64,000 nucleotides of DNA. Origin: Micromonospora sp. MW-13 (GTDB lineage: Bacteria > Actinomycetota > Actinomycetes > Mycobacteriales > Micromonosporaceae). Of this stretch, positions 42,518-51,891 are shown in pieces. The stretch covers positions 1 through 64,000 of the forward strand of contig NZ_QKKX01000031.1 of NCBI RefSeq assembly GCF_003434305.1, in the 5' to 3' direction. The notes beneath the pieces are model-generated. The model made no database searches, was not told the origin of the DNA, and saw nothing but the letters and a program-made list of their open reading frames with translations. The first letter of the stretch is position 1. Every line of letters starts with the position of its first letter. Both the position numbers and the translations under genes were made by a program.

Positions 42518-43951
42518 TCAGGCCAACGCGAAGAGGACCTTCCGGGTGACCGGGTCGGCGGTGACCAGCCGGACCCGGACCCGTTCCCCCAGCGGCAGCT
42601 CGCCGGTGCAGCGGGCCCGCACCGGCGGGGCGTCCAGGGCCACCGTGCCGCCGGGCTGCCGGCCCGGCTTCGGCTGGCCGTTCAGCGGGGTGTCCACGTC
42701 GAGCACCGCCGCGTCGAACGTCTCGCCGACCCGGTGCTCCAGCAGTACCGCCTCGGCCAGCTCGACCGCGCCCCGGGTGGCCGCGCCGGCGGTCCGGTCG
42801 GTCGCGGCCATCACCTCCGGCAGCTTCGGCAGCGCCGCCCGGGCCCAGTCGGGCACCGCCCGGCCCTCGTGCAGGGCCAGGCAGACCTCGGTGGCGTACC
42901 GGTCGGCCAGCCGGCGCAGCGGCGCGGTGACGTGGGCGTACGCGGCGGCCACCCCGCCGTGCTCCGGCCGGTCGGGCGGCGCGCCGTCGAACGCCGTGTA
43001 CGCGGCGCCGCGCATCAGCTCGGCCGCCTGGTCGACGAACGCCGCCGCCCGGGGCTCCGCGGCGTCCAGCCCGGCGAGCACCTCGCCCACGCCCGCGCCG
43101 GCCGGCCAGTCGACGCCGAGCGGGGCGGCGGCGGTGCGCAGCCGGGCCACCGCCTCCGGCTTCGGCGCCGGCATGGTGCGCAGCAGCCCGATCCCGCCGG
43201 CCAGCATGAGGTCGGCGGCGGCCATCCCGGTGAGCAGGGAGATCTGGGCGTTGTGGTCCTCCATCGGCGCCGGCCCGCGCAGCACCAGCCGCCAGCCGTC
43301 GCCGTCCGCCTCGACGTCCTGCTCGGGCAGCGGCAGGTTCACCGCGCCCCGGCGCAGCCCGCGCGCGGTGAGCAGGGCGCCGATCTCGGGCAGCAGGGCG
43401 ATCGGCTCGGGGAGCCGCCCGGCGTCGGCGTCGGCCTGGACGCCCGCGTAGTCCAGCTTGGCGCGGCTGCGCACCAGGGCGCGTTCCAGCGCGACGGCGA
43501 CCGTGCCGCCGTCGGGGTCGAGGTCGAGGGTCCACACCACGGCCGCCCGGTCCTCGCCGGGGAGCAGGCTGGCCGCGCCCTCGCTCAGGGTGTGCGGGTG
43601 CAGCGGCACGTTGCCGTCGGGCAGGTACACGGTCTGCCCCCGCCGCCAGGTCTCCTCCTCCAGCGCGCCGCCGGGGCGCACGTGCGCGGCGACGTCCGCG
43701 ATGGCGTACCGGACCCGGTAGCCGCCGCCGGGGCGGCGGGCGAGGTGCATCGCCTGGTCGAGGTCCCGCGAGGCGGCCGGGTCGACGGTGACGAACGGGA
43801 CGTCGGTGCGGTCGGCGGCGGGCCGGGGCGGCGCGGCGGCCGCCGTCTCGGCCTCGCGCTGCGCCGCGGGCGGGAACTGCTCGGGCAACCCCAGCTCGCG
43901 GCGCAGCGCGCCGAAGTCGATGCGGGGCGCCAGTACGCGTCGGATCACCAC
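42518..43951 (-). CDS. RNB-domain 3'-5' exoribonuclease (RNase II/R family)
   Basis: A 477-aa protein with an RNB catalytic domain: FVTVDPAASRDLDQAMHLAR supplies the magnesium-binding Asp cluster, followed by YAIADVAAHVRPGGALEEET, YLPDGNVPLHPHTLSEGAAS, ISLLTGMAAADLML, and the later AAYAHVTAPLRRLADRYATE. The cold-shock and S1 RNA-binding domains of RNase R are missing or reduced, as in the short actinobacterial forms. Start GTG 43951 has a weak AGGA. It probably degrades or trims structured RNA. Confidence 0.9.
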   Translation of the reverse strand: MVIRRVLAPRIDFGALRRELGLPEQFPPAAQREAETAAAAPPRPAADRTDVPFVTVDPAASRDLDQAMHLARRPGGGYRVRYAIADVAAHVRPGGALEEETWRRGQTVYLPDGNVPLHPHTLSEGAASLLPGEDRAAVVWTLDLDPDGGTVAVALERALVRSRAKLDYAGVQADADAGRLPEPIALLPEIGALLTARGLRRGAVNLPLPEQDVEADGDGWRLVLRGPAPMEDHNAQISLLTGMAAADLMLAGGIGLLRTMPAPKPEAVARLRTAAAPLGVDWPAGAGVGEVLAGLDAAEPRAAAFVDQAAELMRGAAYTAFDGAPPDRPEHGGVAAAYAHVTAPLRRLADRYATEVCLALHEGRAVPDWARAALPKLPEVMAATDRTAGAATRGAVELAEAVLLEHRVGETFDAAVLDVDTPLNGQPKPGRQPGGTVALDAPPVRARCTGELPLGERVRVRLVTADPVTRKVLFALA

Positions 43952-44026
43952 GGGGTCAATCCTGACAGCGGAACCTGTGATCCGCTCCCCCGGCACCGGC
44001 GCGGATCCGCCGCCCGGGCCGCGTAC

Positions 44027-44081
44027 CGGATCCGCCGCCCGTACCGGTACGCGGCCCGCACCGGTACGGGCGGCGGATCCG
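44027..44081 (-). terminator. 21-bp hairpin after the H1-like gene
   Basis: A perfect inverted repeat (arms 44027-44047 and 44061-44081, 13-nt loop) beginning 30 nt after the stop of the lysine-rich gene. A third partial copy of the arm sequence (GCGGATCCGCCGCCCG) occurs at 44001. It ends the H1-like transcript and insulates the RNB gene. Confidence 0.85.
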
Positions 44082-44111
44082 CGCCGGGCGGTCAGCGCCG
44101 GGCGGCAGCGC

Positions 44112-44987
44112 TCAGCCGGTGGCCTTGCGGGCCGTCGCCCGGGCGCCGCGCGGCGCGCTCGCGCGGGCCGCCGCCGTCCGGGGCGCCGCCGTCCGGGGCG
44201 CCGCCGTCCGGGCGGTCGCCTTCCTCGCCGTGGTCTTCTTCGCCGGGGCCTTCTTCGCCGCCGCCTTGCGGGTGGTGCTCGACGAGGTGGCGGTCGCCTT
44301 CTTCGCCGGGGCCTTCGCGGCGGCCTTGCGGGCGCCGCCGGTGGGCCGGGTCGAGGCGTTCTTCGTCGCGGCGGCGGTCTTCTTCGCCGGGGCCTTCCTG
44401 GCCACGGCGGTCGCCTTCTTCGCCGCCGCGCCCGTCCTCTTCGCCGCCGTCGCCTTCGCCGCCGTCGCCTTCGCCGCCGTCGCCTTCGTCGCGGTGGCCT
44501 TCTTCGGCGCGGCCTTCGCTGCGGCCTTCGCCGCAGTCTTGGTCGCTGCGGCCTTCGTCGCCGTGGTCTTCCTCGCCGCAGCCTTCGTCGCGGCGCCCGC
44601 GGCGGCGCTCGTCCGCTTCGTCGCGGCGCCCGCGGCGGCCGTCTTCGTCGCCGTGCTCCGGGCGGCCGGGGTCTTCTTCGCCGTGGTCCTGCCGGCCGGG
44701 GCCTTCTTCGTGGCGGTCTTCGACACCGGGGCCCTTCGCGCGACGATCTTCGTCGCGGCGGCCTTCTTCGCGACCGCCGCCTTCGCCGGCACCCGTCCCG
44801 CCCCGGCGCCGGAGGCGTTCGGGGACGCCTTGGTCACGGTCGCCCCCCGAGCCGCCGCGCCGGCCGTCCCCGAGGGGCGCGCGGCCGTGGCACGGGTCCC
44901 GCCCGTGGCCCGCGCGGCCGTGGTGGTCTTCTTCGCGGGCGTACGTTTGGCGGCCGGGCGGGTGGTGGCCTTTTGTGCTTCGGCCAT
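44112..44987 (-). CDS. Lysine/alanine-rich histone H1-like protein without a globular domain
   Basis: A 291-aa protein built almost entirely of Ala, Lys, Thr, Arg and Pro, with recurring PAKK, KATA and KKAP blocks and no hydrophobic core. It resembles the C-terminal tail of eukaryotic H1 or of actinobacterial HupB, but here the HU-fold half is absent. ATG 44987 has GGAGGG seven bases upstream, so translation is well supported. The gene carries in-frame 15-bp tandem repeats, and a strong terminator follows. It probably binds DNA or RNA non-specifically and shapes the nucleoid. The pI would be extremely basic. Confidence 0.8.
   Translation of the reverse strand: MAEAQKATTRPAAKRTPAKKTTTAARATGGTRATAARPSGTAGAAARGATVTKASPNASGAGAGRVPAKAAVAKKAAATKIVARRAPVSKTATKKAPAGRTTAKKTPAARSTATKTAAAGAATKRTSAAAGAATKAAARKTTATKAAATKTAAKAAAKAAPKKATATKATAAKATAAKATAAKRTGAAAKKATAVARKAPAKKTAAATKNASTRPTGGARKAAAKAPAKKATATSSSTTRKAAAKKAPAKKTTARKATARTAAPRTAAPRTAAARASAPRGARATARKATG
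44170..44484. repeat. In-frame 15-bp tandem repeats within the H1-like gene
   Basis: Three perfect copies of a 15-bp unit at 44440-44484 encode ATAAK units. Nearly three copies of a different 15-bp unit at 44170-44213 encode RTAAP units. Both keep the reading frame, so the protein can lengthen or shorten by five residues per slippage event. Confidence 0.75.
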
Positions 44988-45069
44988 CTCGGTTCCCTCC
45001 TTGGGGACATGCTCTCGCGTGCCTCCTCACGGGGCACGGAGTTCCTCGACGCGGGCGGTCCCGCGCCGT

Positions 45070-45273
45070 TTATCTGTCCTCCCCGGCCCAGCGGGCGTCC
45101 TCGGCGTCCCACGCGTCGTTACGCTCCCGCACCTGGTGCAGGGCGTTCTCCGCGTCGGCGGCCGAGGCGTACGGCCCGAGCACGTGCCGCGCCGCGCAGA
45201 CGTCGGCATCGGTCTCGACCCGGTGGTGTCGCGTGCACCAGTAGTAGTGCCCACCACTTCCGCTGTCGCTCAT
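45070..45273 (-). CDS. Small conserved SPOR-like actinobacterial protein (67 aa)
   Basis: MSDSGSGGHYYWCTRHHRVE begins a protein with two Cys (WCTRHH, DVCAARH), the block LGPYASAADAENALHQVRER and an acidic end DAWDAEDARWAGEDR. The C-x-H-H and C residues could bind zinc. The YASAADAENAL segment is what makes databases label relatives SPOR-like, although true peptidoglycan binding is doubtful in such a short protein. ATG 45273 is used. A 14-bp hairpin sits 29 nt upstream of it. Confidence 0.75.
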   Translation of the reverse strand: MSDSGSGGHYYWCTRHHRVETDADVCAARHVLGPYASAADAENALHQVRERNDAWDAEDARWAGEDR

Positions 45274-45301
45274 GGGATCACTGTGCACCGCGAACCGCCC
45301 G

Positions 45302-45334
45302 GCCGCCACCGGTTCAACCAGAACCGGTGGCGGC
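45302..45334. promoter_or_regulatory. Perfect 14-bp palindrome in the leader of the SPOR-like gene
   Basis: GCCGCCACCGGTTC (45302-45315) and its exact complement (45321-45334) with a 5-nt loop, located 29 nt upstream of the minus-strand start at 45273. No gene ends here, so termination is unlikely. A repressor operator or a 5'-UTR hairpin is more plausible. The rest of 45335-45562 shows no feature I can support. Confidence 0.5.
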
Positions 45335-45562
45335 TTCCACAGTAGACGTGCAGGTCAGCGGCCGGGACGGAACCGCGAAATCCGCCGGGCCGGGTGCGTC
45401 GGCGACTCGCCGGGCCCGCCGTGGCGTGCCGGCGGCGGCGGACTGACCACGAGGGCCGGTACGGGGTCTGCTGTCCCCTACCGCCCGTCCTGGGGAACTT
45501 GATATCAGCTGGACCCGAGCCGGGACGGTCCTCCCCGCCGCACCGCCCGACCGCCCGAGGGG

Positions 45563-46000
45563 ATGCCGCCGCCCCGCTCGCTCCCGCCGTCGCTGGCGGG
45601 GAACCCGGCGCTGCCGTACCCGCGGATCGGTCAGGCGCTGGCCGAGCTGCGCGTGCAGATCCCCGGGGTGCTCGGCTGCGTGCTCGGCGGGGTGGACGGC
45701 CTGATGATCACCCACAACATGCAGACCGACGTCGACCCGAGCGACCTGGCGGCACTGGCCGCGACCACGTACGGCCTGGGCCGCCAGGTCGGCCTGCGGC
45801 TGGGGCAGGGCGACTTCCAGCAGTCCACGGTCCGCAACGCGCTCGGCTACCTCAGCGTCTACGCGGTCGGCACGCAGGCGCTGCTGGCCGTGGTCGGGGG
45901 CGACACCATCAACGTGGCCCGGCTGCACCTGCACGCCCCGGCGGTGGCCGAGCGGCTCGCCGCCCTGCTCCACGGCGTGACGCCGAACCACCGGCAGTGA
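45563..46000 (+). CDS. Roadblock/LC7-domain protein
   Basis: A 145-aa small alpha/beta protein with the roadblock fold: IGQALAELRVQIPGVLGCVL, GGVDGLMITHNMQTDVDPSD, LAALAATTYGLGRQVGLRL and VYAVGTQALLAVVGGDTINV. In actinobacteria these proteins usually accompany a small GTPase and a histidine-kinase-like protein, but no such conservon partner is next to it. It therefore stands alone. ATG 45563 is the start, and the Pro-rich N-terminus is probably unstructured. Confidence 0.85.
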   Translation: MPPPRSLPPSLAGNPALPYPRIGQALAELRVQIPGVLGCVLGGVDGLMITHNMQTDVDPSDLAALAATTYGLGRQVGLRLGQGDFQQSTVRNALGYLSVYAVGTQALLAVVGGDTINVARLHLHAPAVAERLAALLHGVTPNHRQ

Positions 46001-46166
46001 CCCGGCGCCCGCTCGCGGCCGAGCTGACGGGCCGGGAGCAGGCGGACCGGGAGCAGGCGGGCGGGGGCCCACCACCACGCGCGGGCCGCGCCGACGCCGC
46101 GACCGGCCGCCCGGCCGCGCGCCGGCCCGGGCCGACCCGCCCCGGACCGGCGGACCACAATGCGGC

Positions 46167-46943
46167 ATGGACCCGGACGTACGGCAGTACCTGACGGACC
46201 TGGTCGGGGCGGCCCGCGACGTGCTCGGCGCCGACCTGGTGGGGGCGTACGCGGCCGGCTCGGTCGCCCTCGGCGCGTACCAGGCGGGGCGCAGCGACGT
46301 CGACGTGGCGCTGGTCTGCGCGCACGCCCTGGCCGACGGGCGCAAGCGGGAGCTGGTGGCCCGGCTGCGGCACGAGGCGCTGCCCTGCCCCGCGCGGGGG
46401 TTGGAGCTGGTCGTCTACCGGCGGGCGGTGGCCCGCTCCGGCACCCCGGAGCCGGGCTTCGAGGTCGAGCTGAACACCGGCGCCCGGATGCCGTTCCGGG
46501 TGACCTGGTCCGGCGACGGGCGGCCGGCGGCGGATGGCCGGTTCTGGTACGGGCTGGACCGCAGCATCCTGCACTCCGGCGGGCTGGCCCTGGCCGGGCC
46601 CCCGGCGGCGGAGGCGTTCGCCGACCTGGCGCCGGCCGACCTGCGCCGGCTGCTGGTGGACGCGCTGACCTGGTGGCTCGCGCTGCCGACGCCGCCCGGC
46701 GACGCGCCGGCGGTCGGCGCCGAGGACGCCGTGCTCGGCGCCTGCCGCTCGCTGGTGCGCTGCCGCGACGGGGTGTGGCTGCCCAAGGTCGCGGCCGGGC
46801 GGCGGCTGGTGGAGCGGGGGCATCCCGACGCGGCGCCGATCGAGCGGGCGATCGCCGCCCGGCACGGCGGCCCGCCGCCGGGTGGCCAGGCGGCGCGGGC
46901 CTTCCAGCGGGCCGTCCTCGACGAGCTGCGCGCGATGCTATGA
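46167..46943 (+). CDS. AadA-like nucleotidyltransferase with C-terminal helical domain
   Basis: A 258-aa protein with the polymerase-beta motif YAAGSVALGAYQAGRSDVDV (GS then D-x-D) and the C-terminal helical domain of aminoglycoside 3''-adenylyltransferases (DUF4111). It should transfer AMP from ATP to a small molecule. Family members resist streptomycin/spectinomycin, but many chromosomal ones have no known substrate. The characteristic central EL-VVYRR and FWYGLDRSIL segments are present. ATG 46167 is used. Its neighbours give no functional hint. Confidence 0.8.
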   Translation: MDPDVRQYLTDLVGAARDVLGADLVGAYAAGSVALGAYQAGRSDVDVALVCAHALADGRKRELVARLRHEALPCPARGLELVVYRRAVARSGTPEPGFEVELNTGARMPFRVTWSGDGRPAADGRFWYGLDRSILHSGGLALAGPPAAEAFADLAPADLRRLLVDALTWWLALPTPPGDAPAVGAEDAVLGACRSLVRCRDGVWLPKVAAGRRLVERGHPDAAPIERAIAARHGGPPPGGQAARAFQRAVLDELRAML

Positions 46944-47049
46944 CCCTACTGATATATAGCCAGACATGGATCTGTCGATAACCTGTCACCAAGTTCTCGG
47001 ACCGCGTACGACCAGTTCGGGCGCGGTCAGATGCAGAGGAGACCGACAG

Positions 47050-48273
<1,224 letters not shown>

Positions 48274-48290
48274 TCACCCCCCACCCTGGT

Positions 48291-48324
48291 GCGGCCCCGG
48301 AGCGCCCGATCGCTCCGGGGCCGC
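48291..48324 (+). terminator. Hairpin after the S8 peptidase gene
   Basis: A perfect 14-bp stem (48291-48304 and 48311-48324) with a 6-nt loop, 17 nt past the peptidase stop. No T-run follows. Confidence 0.8.
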
Positions 48325-48542
48325 CCCGTGCCCCGTGTCCGGCAGGCATGCTGTCGGGGTCGAGATCCGCGGCCGGCTGTGCCGGGCCGCAGCGGGGCCG
48401 GCCCGGGAGCCGTTCCACCCGCCGACCCCCTGACAACCCCGTTCACCTGCTGGAACGGGCGTAACCGATGCCCTGCGAGGCGGGTTGATCCCCACGTGGA
48501 CGCGCGGTCGCGCGAGCACGCGTACCGGCCTGGGGGTGAGCG

Positions 48543-48980
48543 GTGCAGCGCAGACTTGTCGCCCTCGCCCCGCTGCTCGCCTGCGCGCTCCTGCTGCACG
48601 TCAGCTTCGCCTGCCGCTCGCCGCTCACCACGACCGCCCAGGGACCCGTCGCGGCGCACGCCGCCGCGACGCCCGAGCCGGAGACGGCGGCGCACCCTGG
48701 GCGGGTGACGCTCGAAGCGCGCCCGGCGGTGGCGACGCTCCACGCACGGACCGACCGGTCGCCGGCGGGCACCGTCGTGGCGGGCTTCGACGGCAAGGCG
48801 TGCGGGTCGGTCACCCGCTCCGGCCGGGGCGCCCAGTCGACCGACCGCCGCGACAGCGTGGCGCAGGTGACGTCGGCGCTGCCCGACACGCACCTGCGCC
48901 GGGACAACACCGCCGACGGGCGTCCGCTCACCGTCGACGCCGGCCCCGACCCGGTCCGGCTGAGCATCCTGCGCTGCTGA
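48543..48980 (+). CDS. Small exported hypothetical protein (145 aa)
   Basis: It starts MQRRLVALAPLLACALLLHV with a hydrophobic segment resembling a signal peptide. SFAC follows but does not fit a strict lipobox. The remainder is Ala/Thr/Arg-rich with a conserved-looking VTSALPDTHLRRDNTADG and a C-terminal LSILRC. GTG 48543 has GGGTGAG just upstream. No family is recognised. The gene may be real, since the stop-proximal sequence is copied in the downstream array. Confidence 0.5.
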   Translation: MQRRLVALAPLLACALLLHVSFACRSPLTTTAQGPVAAHAAATPEPETAAHPGRVTLEARPAVATLHARTDRSPAGTVVAGFDGKACGSVTRSGRGAQSTDRRDSVAQVTSALPDTHLRRDNTADGRPLTVDAGPDPVRLSILRC

Positions 48981-49309
48981 GCGCCCCTGTGCCGCTGACG
49001 CGCCCGCGCCGCTGGGCGCCCCGCGTCGCTGAGCCTGCGCCGCCGAGCATCCTGCGCCGCTGACGGGCCCGCCGCTGACGGGCCCCGCCCCGGGGCGCCC
49101 ATCGCAGCCACCCGCCCGCCGTCCGGTCGACGTGGCGCCGGTCCGGGCGGCGACCGCTCGCCCGGCCACACCGGAGCGGCCCCCACGCACCGTCGACCGC
49201 CGACCACCCGCGCCGTCCGTCTGTGTACCGCCGACCCCGGCGGTCGCCGGGCCGGCGGCGGGCACGGTGGTTCACCCGTTGCCCTCCCCAAGCCTCCCGG
49301 ACGTGAATC
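48981..49309. repeat. Degenerate repeat array and gene-poor gap
   Basis: This 329-nt gap contains at least five imperfect copies of GCCGCTGA-like octamers (48991, 49006, 49025, 49057, 49071). It also holds a near-exact copy (49045-49063, one mismatch) of the 19 bases that end the preceding gene (48962-48980). The right half (49090-49309) shows no gene or clear signal other than the SulP leader. Confidence 0.5.
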
Positions 49310-50818
49310 ATGCTGGCTCCCGCCCTGCCCTGGCGCACGCTGCGCGCCGACCTGCCCGCCTCCCTCGTCGTCTTCCTCGTCGCGCTGCCGCTCTGCGTGG
49401 GCATCGCCGTCGCCTCCGGCGTACCCGCCGAACTGGGTCTGGTCACCGGAGTGGTCGGCGGCCTGGTCGTGGGGTTCATGCCCGGCAGCAGCATGCAGGT
49501 CAGCGGCCCGGCGGCCGGGCTGACCGTGCTGGTCGCCGAGGCCGTGGACCGCTACGGACTGGCCGGCCTCGGCACCATCGTGCTGGTCGCCGGGCTGCTC
49601 CAGGTCGGCCTCGGGCTGCTGCGGCTCGGCCGCTGGTTCCGGGCCATCTCCGTGGCCGTGGTGCAGGGCATGCTCGCCGGCATCGGCCTGCTGCTCATCG
49701 CCGGCCAGCTCCACGTTCTGGCCGGTGGCACCGCGCCGCACTCCGGGCCGGGCAAGTTCACCGCCCTGCCCGGGCTGGCAGGTGACCTCGTCACCTCCAC
49801 CACGGCCCAGCTCTCGGTCGCCGTCGGCGGGGCAACCCTTGTGACCATGGTGTTCTGGGACGCCCTGCCCGGCCAGCTGCGGACGGTCCCCGGCGCGCTG
49901 GTCGCCGTCGTCGGGGCGGCCGGGGTGACCGCCGCGCTCCGGCTACCGGTGGACACGATCAGGGTCGAGGGGCTGATCGAGGCGGTCCGGCCCTCGCTAG
50001 GGGACCTGGGCACGCTGGCGGACCTGGGCGTGCTCGCCACCATCGCGACGTTCACCCTGGTCGCGTCGGCGGAGAGCCTGTTCGGCGCGGCGGCGGTCGA
50101 CCGGCTGCACCAGGGCCCACGCACCGACTTCGACAGGGAACTGGTGGCGCAGGGCGCGGGGAACACCGTCTGCGGCCTGCTCGGCGCGCTGCCGATGACG
50201 GCGGTCATCGTGCGCAGCTCCGCCAACGTGCGGGCCGGCGCGCGAACGAAGGCGTCCCGGGTGCTGCACGGGGTGTGGCTGCTGCTGTTCGCCGCCGCCG
50301 CGCCCGGCCTGCTCGGGCTGATCCCGCTGCCCGCGCTGGCCGCCGTGCTCGTCCACGCCGGGGTGAAGCTGCTGCCCCTGCGGGCGGTGCCGGAGCTGTG
50401 GCGGGGGCACCGGGGGGAGGTGGTGGTGCTGACGGCGACCGCCGGGGCCATCCTCACCACCGACATGTTCGTCGGCGTGCTCGTCGGCCTCGGCCTGGCC
50501 ATCGTGAAGACGGCGTGGGAGACGTCCCACGTGCGGGTCACCGTACGGGACGGCAGGGCCGGGCCGATCGACGTCGCGATCTCCGGGAACGCGACGTTCC
50601 TGCGGCTGCCCACCATCCTCACCACGCTCAACGGGCTGCCGGTCGACCGGGCCGTACGGCTGGACCTGCGCGGGCTGCGGCACGTGGACCTCGCCTGCCG
50701 GTCGGCGCTGGACTCGTGGATCGAGACGCACAACCGCAACGCGGGGGTGTCCGTGCAGATCGTCGCGCCGCGCCCGGCCGAGGACGACCGGCCCCGGACG
50801 GTGGACGCCAGCGAGTGA
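49310..50818 (+). CDS. SulP-family anion transporter with STAS domain
   Basis: A 502-aa membrane transporter (SLC26/SulP) with an N-terminal transport domain of about 12-14 helices (TLRADLPASLVVFLVALPLC, VSGPAAGLTVLVAEAVDRY, LLGALPMTAVIVRSSANVRA) and a C-terminal cytoplasmic STAS domain (AISGNATFLRLPTILTTLNG and LRGLRHVDLACRSALDSW). It belongs to the subgroup that carries bicarbonate or sulfate, usually as a sodium symporter; the ion cannot be fixed from sequence. ATG 49310 is the start. No carbonic anhydrase is fused or adjacent. Confidence 0.9.
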   Translation: MLAPALPWRTLRADLPASLVVFLVALPLCVGIAVASGVPAELGLVTGVVGGLVVGFMPGSSMQVSGPAAGLTVLVAEAVDRYGLAGLGTIVLVAGLLQVGLGLLRLGRWFRAISVAVVQGMLAGIGLLLIAGQLHVLAGGTAPHSGPGKFTALPGLAGDLVTSTTAQLSVAVGGATLVTMVFWDALPGQLRTVPGALVAVVGAAGVTAALRLPVDTIRVEGLIEAVRPSLGDLGTLADLGVLATIATFTLVASAESLFGAAAVDRLHQGPRTDFDRELVAQGAGNTVCGLLGALPMTAVIVRSSANVRAGARTKASRVLHGVWLLLFAAAAPGLLGLIPLPALAAVLVHAGVKLLPLRAVPELWRGHRGEVVVLTATAGAILTTDMFVGVLVGLGLAIVKTAWETSHVRVTVRDGRAGPIDVAISGNATFLRLPTILTTLNGLPVDRAVRLDLRGLRHVDLACRSALDSWIETHNRNAGVSVQIVAPRPAEDDRPRTVDASE

Positions 50819-50843
50819 CCCCGTCCCGTGGCCCGGGCCGCGC

Positions 50844-51218
50844 TCAGGCCGGGCTGATGTGGGCCGCCACGATCAGCCAGCCGTGCGCGCCGTACGTCCA
50901 CGTCCGGGTGTACCGGAGCCTCGCCGTGACCGGGGCCCCGCCGAAGGTCCCCGTCACCCGCCCCAGGAAGAACGTCACCCCGGTCGCCCCCTCGACGATC
51001 AGGTCCAGCTCCTCCTCCACCAGCTCGTCGACGACGGAGGCCCGGTCGCGGTGGGCGGCCAGGTCGTCCTGCTTGGTGAACCTGTTCCCGGCCGGGCCGA
51101 AGGCGATCAGGCGCTCGTCGAGCAGCCCGTCGAGGGCGGCCACGTCTCCCGCCCGTTGGGCGGCCTGAAGCCGGCGTTCGGCGTCGAGCAGCTCGGCCTC
51201 ACGCTCGCTGTCCGGCAT
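50844..51218 (-). CDS. NTF2/SnoaL-fold DUF4440-like protein
   Basis: A 124-aa single-domain protein: ELLDAERRLQAAQRAGDVAA, LDGLLDERLIAFGPAGNRF, VTFFLGRVTGTFGGAPVTAR and TWTYGAHGWLIVAAHISPA. The last block is the typical W-x-I-V-A-x-H ending of DUF4440 proteins. ATG 51218 is preferred to far-upstream starts because GAGGAGG lies close upstream. It could be an enzyme or ligand-binding protein; no catalytic residues are certain. Confidence 0.8.
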   Translation of the reverse strand: MPDSEREAELLDAERRLQAAQRAGDVAALDGLLDERLIAFGPAGNRFTKQDDLAAHRDRASVVDELVEEELDLIVEGATGVTFFLGRVTGTFGGAPVTARLRYTRTWTYGAHGWLIVAAHISPA

Positions 51219-51448
51219 CGTGCCCTCCTCCTCGGGACAGAGCTCGTGGGCGGTCCGGCCGCTGCCCGACGCGCTGTCGCTCGTCCGCCGGGCGCGGCCC
51301 GTCCCGGGCTCACCGATGCCTCGGGACGACGTCACGACCCTATGCGAGTCACCCGGCCGGCACCGGACAACCGGCGGGCGGGGAGAAACGGTCGGTGGGG
51401 TCTGGTTCAATGCCGGTCGGATTCGAGTGCGGAGAGGGTGCGGAGAGC

Positions 51449-51820
51449 ATGGGAACCTGGGGCAGCGGGAACTTCGACGACGACACGGCGGCCGACCACC
51501 TGTCGGACCTGACCAAACGACTGATCGCCGAGGTCACCGAGGCGATGTCCGGCGACCCGTCCTGGATCGAGCCGGACGACTACTGGGGCGTCGTGGTGCC
51601 GTGCAACCTGGAGCTGCTCCACCTCGTCGCGCGGCAGAACTACGCCGGCGCCATCCTGCCCGATCCGGCCACCATCGCCGCCTGGAAGACCCGGTACCTG
51701 GAGGTCTGGGACGGGGCGATCGACGACCTGGAGCCCGGCCCGGAGTACCGGGCACAGCGGCGCGAGGTCCTCGTGCGGACCTTCGACCAACTGGCCGAGC
51801 TGGCGATCAGCGAGGGCTGA
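51449..51820 (+). CDS. DUF4259 protein
   Basis: A 123-aa acidic protein starting with the family signature MGTWGSGNFDDDTAADHLSD. It has a central DDYWGVVVPCNLELLHLVAR and a C-terminal helix REVLVRTFDQLAELAIS. ATG 51449 is fixed by this signature. DUF4259 proteins are common in actinomycetes and other bacteria, and their function is unknown. Confidence 0.9.
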   Translation: MGTWGSGNFDDDTAADHLSDLTKRLIAEVTEAMSGDPSWIEPDDYWGVVVPCNLELLHLVARQNYAGAILPDPATIAAWKTRYLEVWDGAIDDLEPGPEYRAQRREVLVRTFDQLAELAISEG

Positions 51821-51891
51821 CGAACCGCACCGGCCCTGGGATCGGCGATGATCGCGACCTGCTGAGTACCACCCGCCGGACACTGGCCGCG

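Noticed and set aside
44119..45345. Long plus-strand frame of hydrophobic Ala/Phe/Val repeats
   Set aside because: It is the antisense of the lysine-rich H1-like gene; the repeats mirror its codons, and the minus-strand gene has a strong ribosome-binding site.
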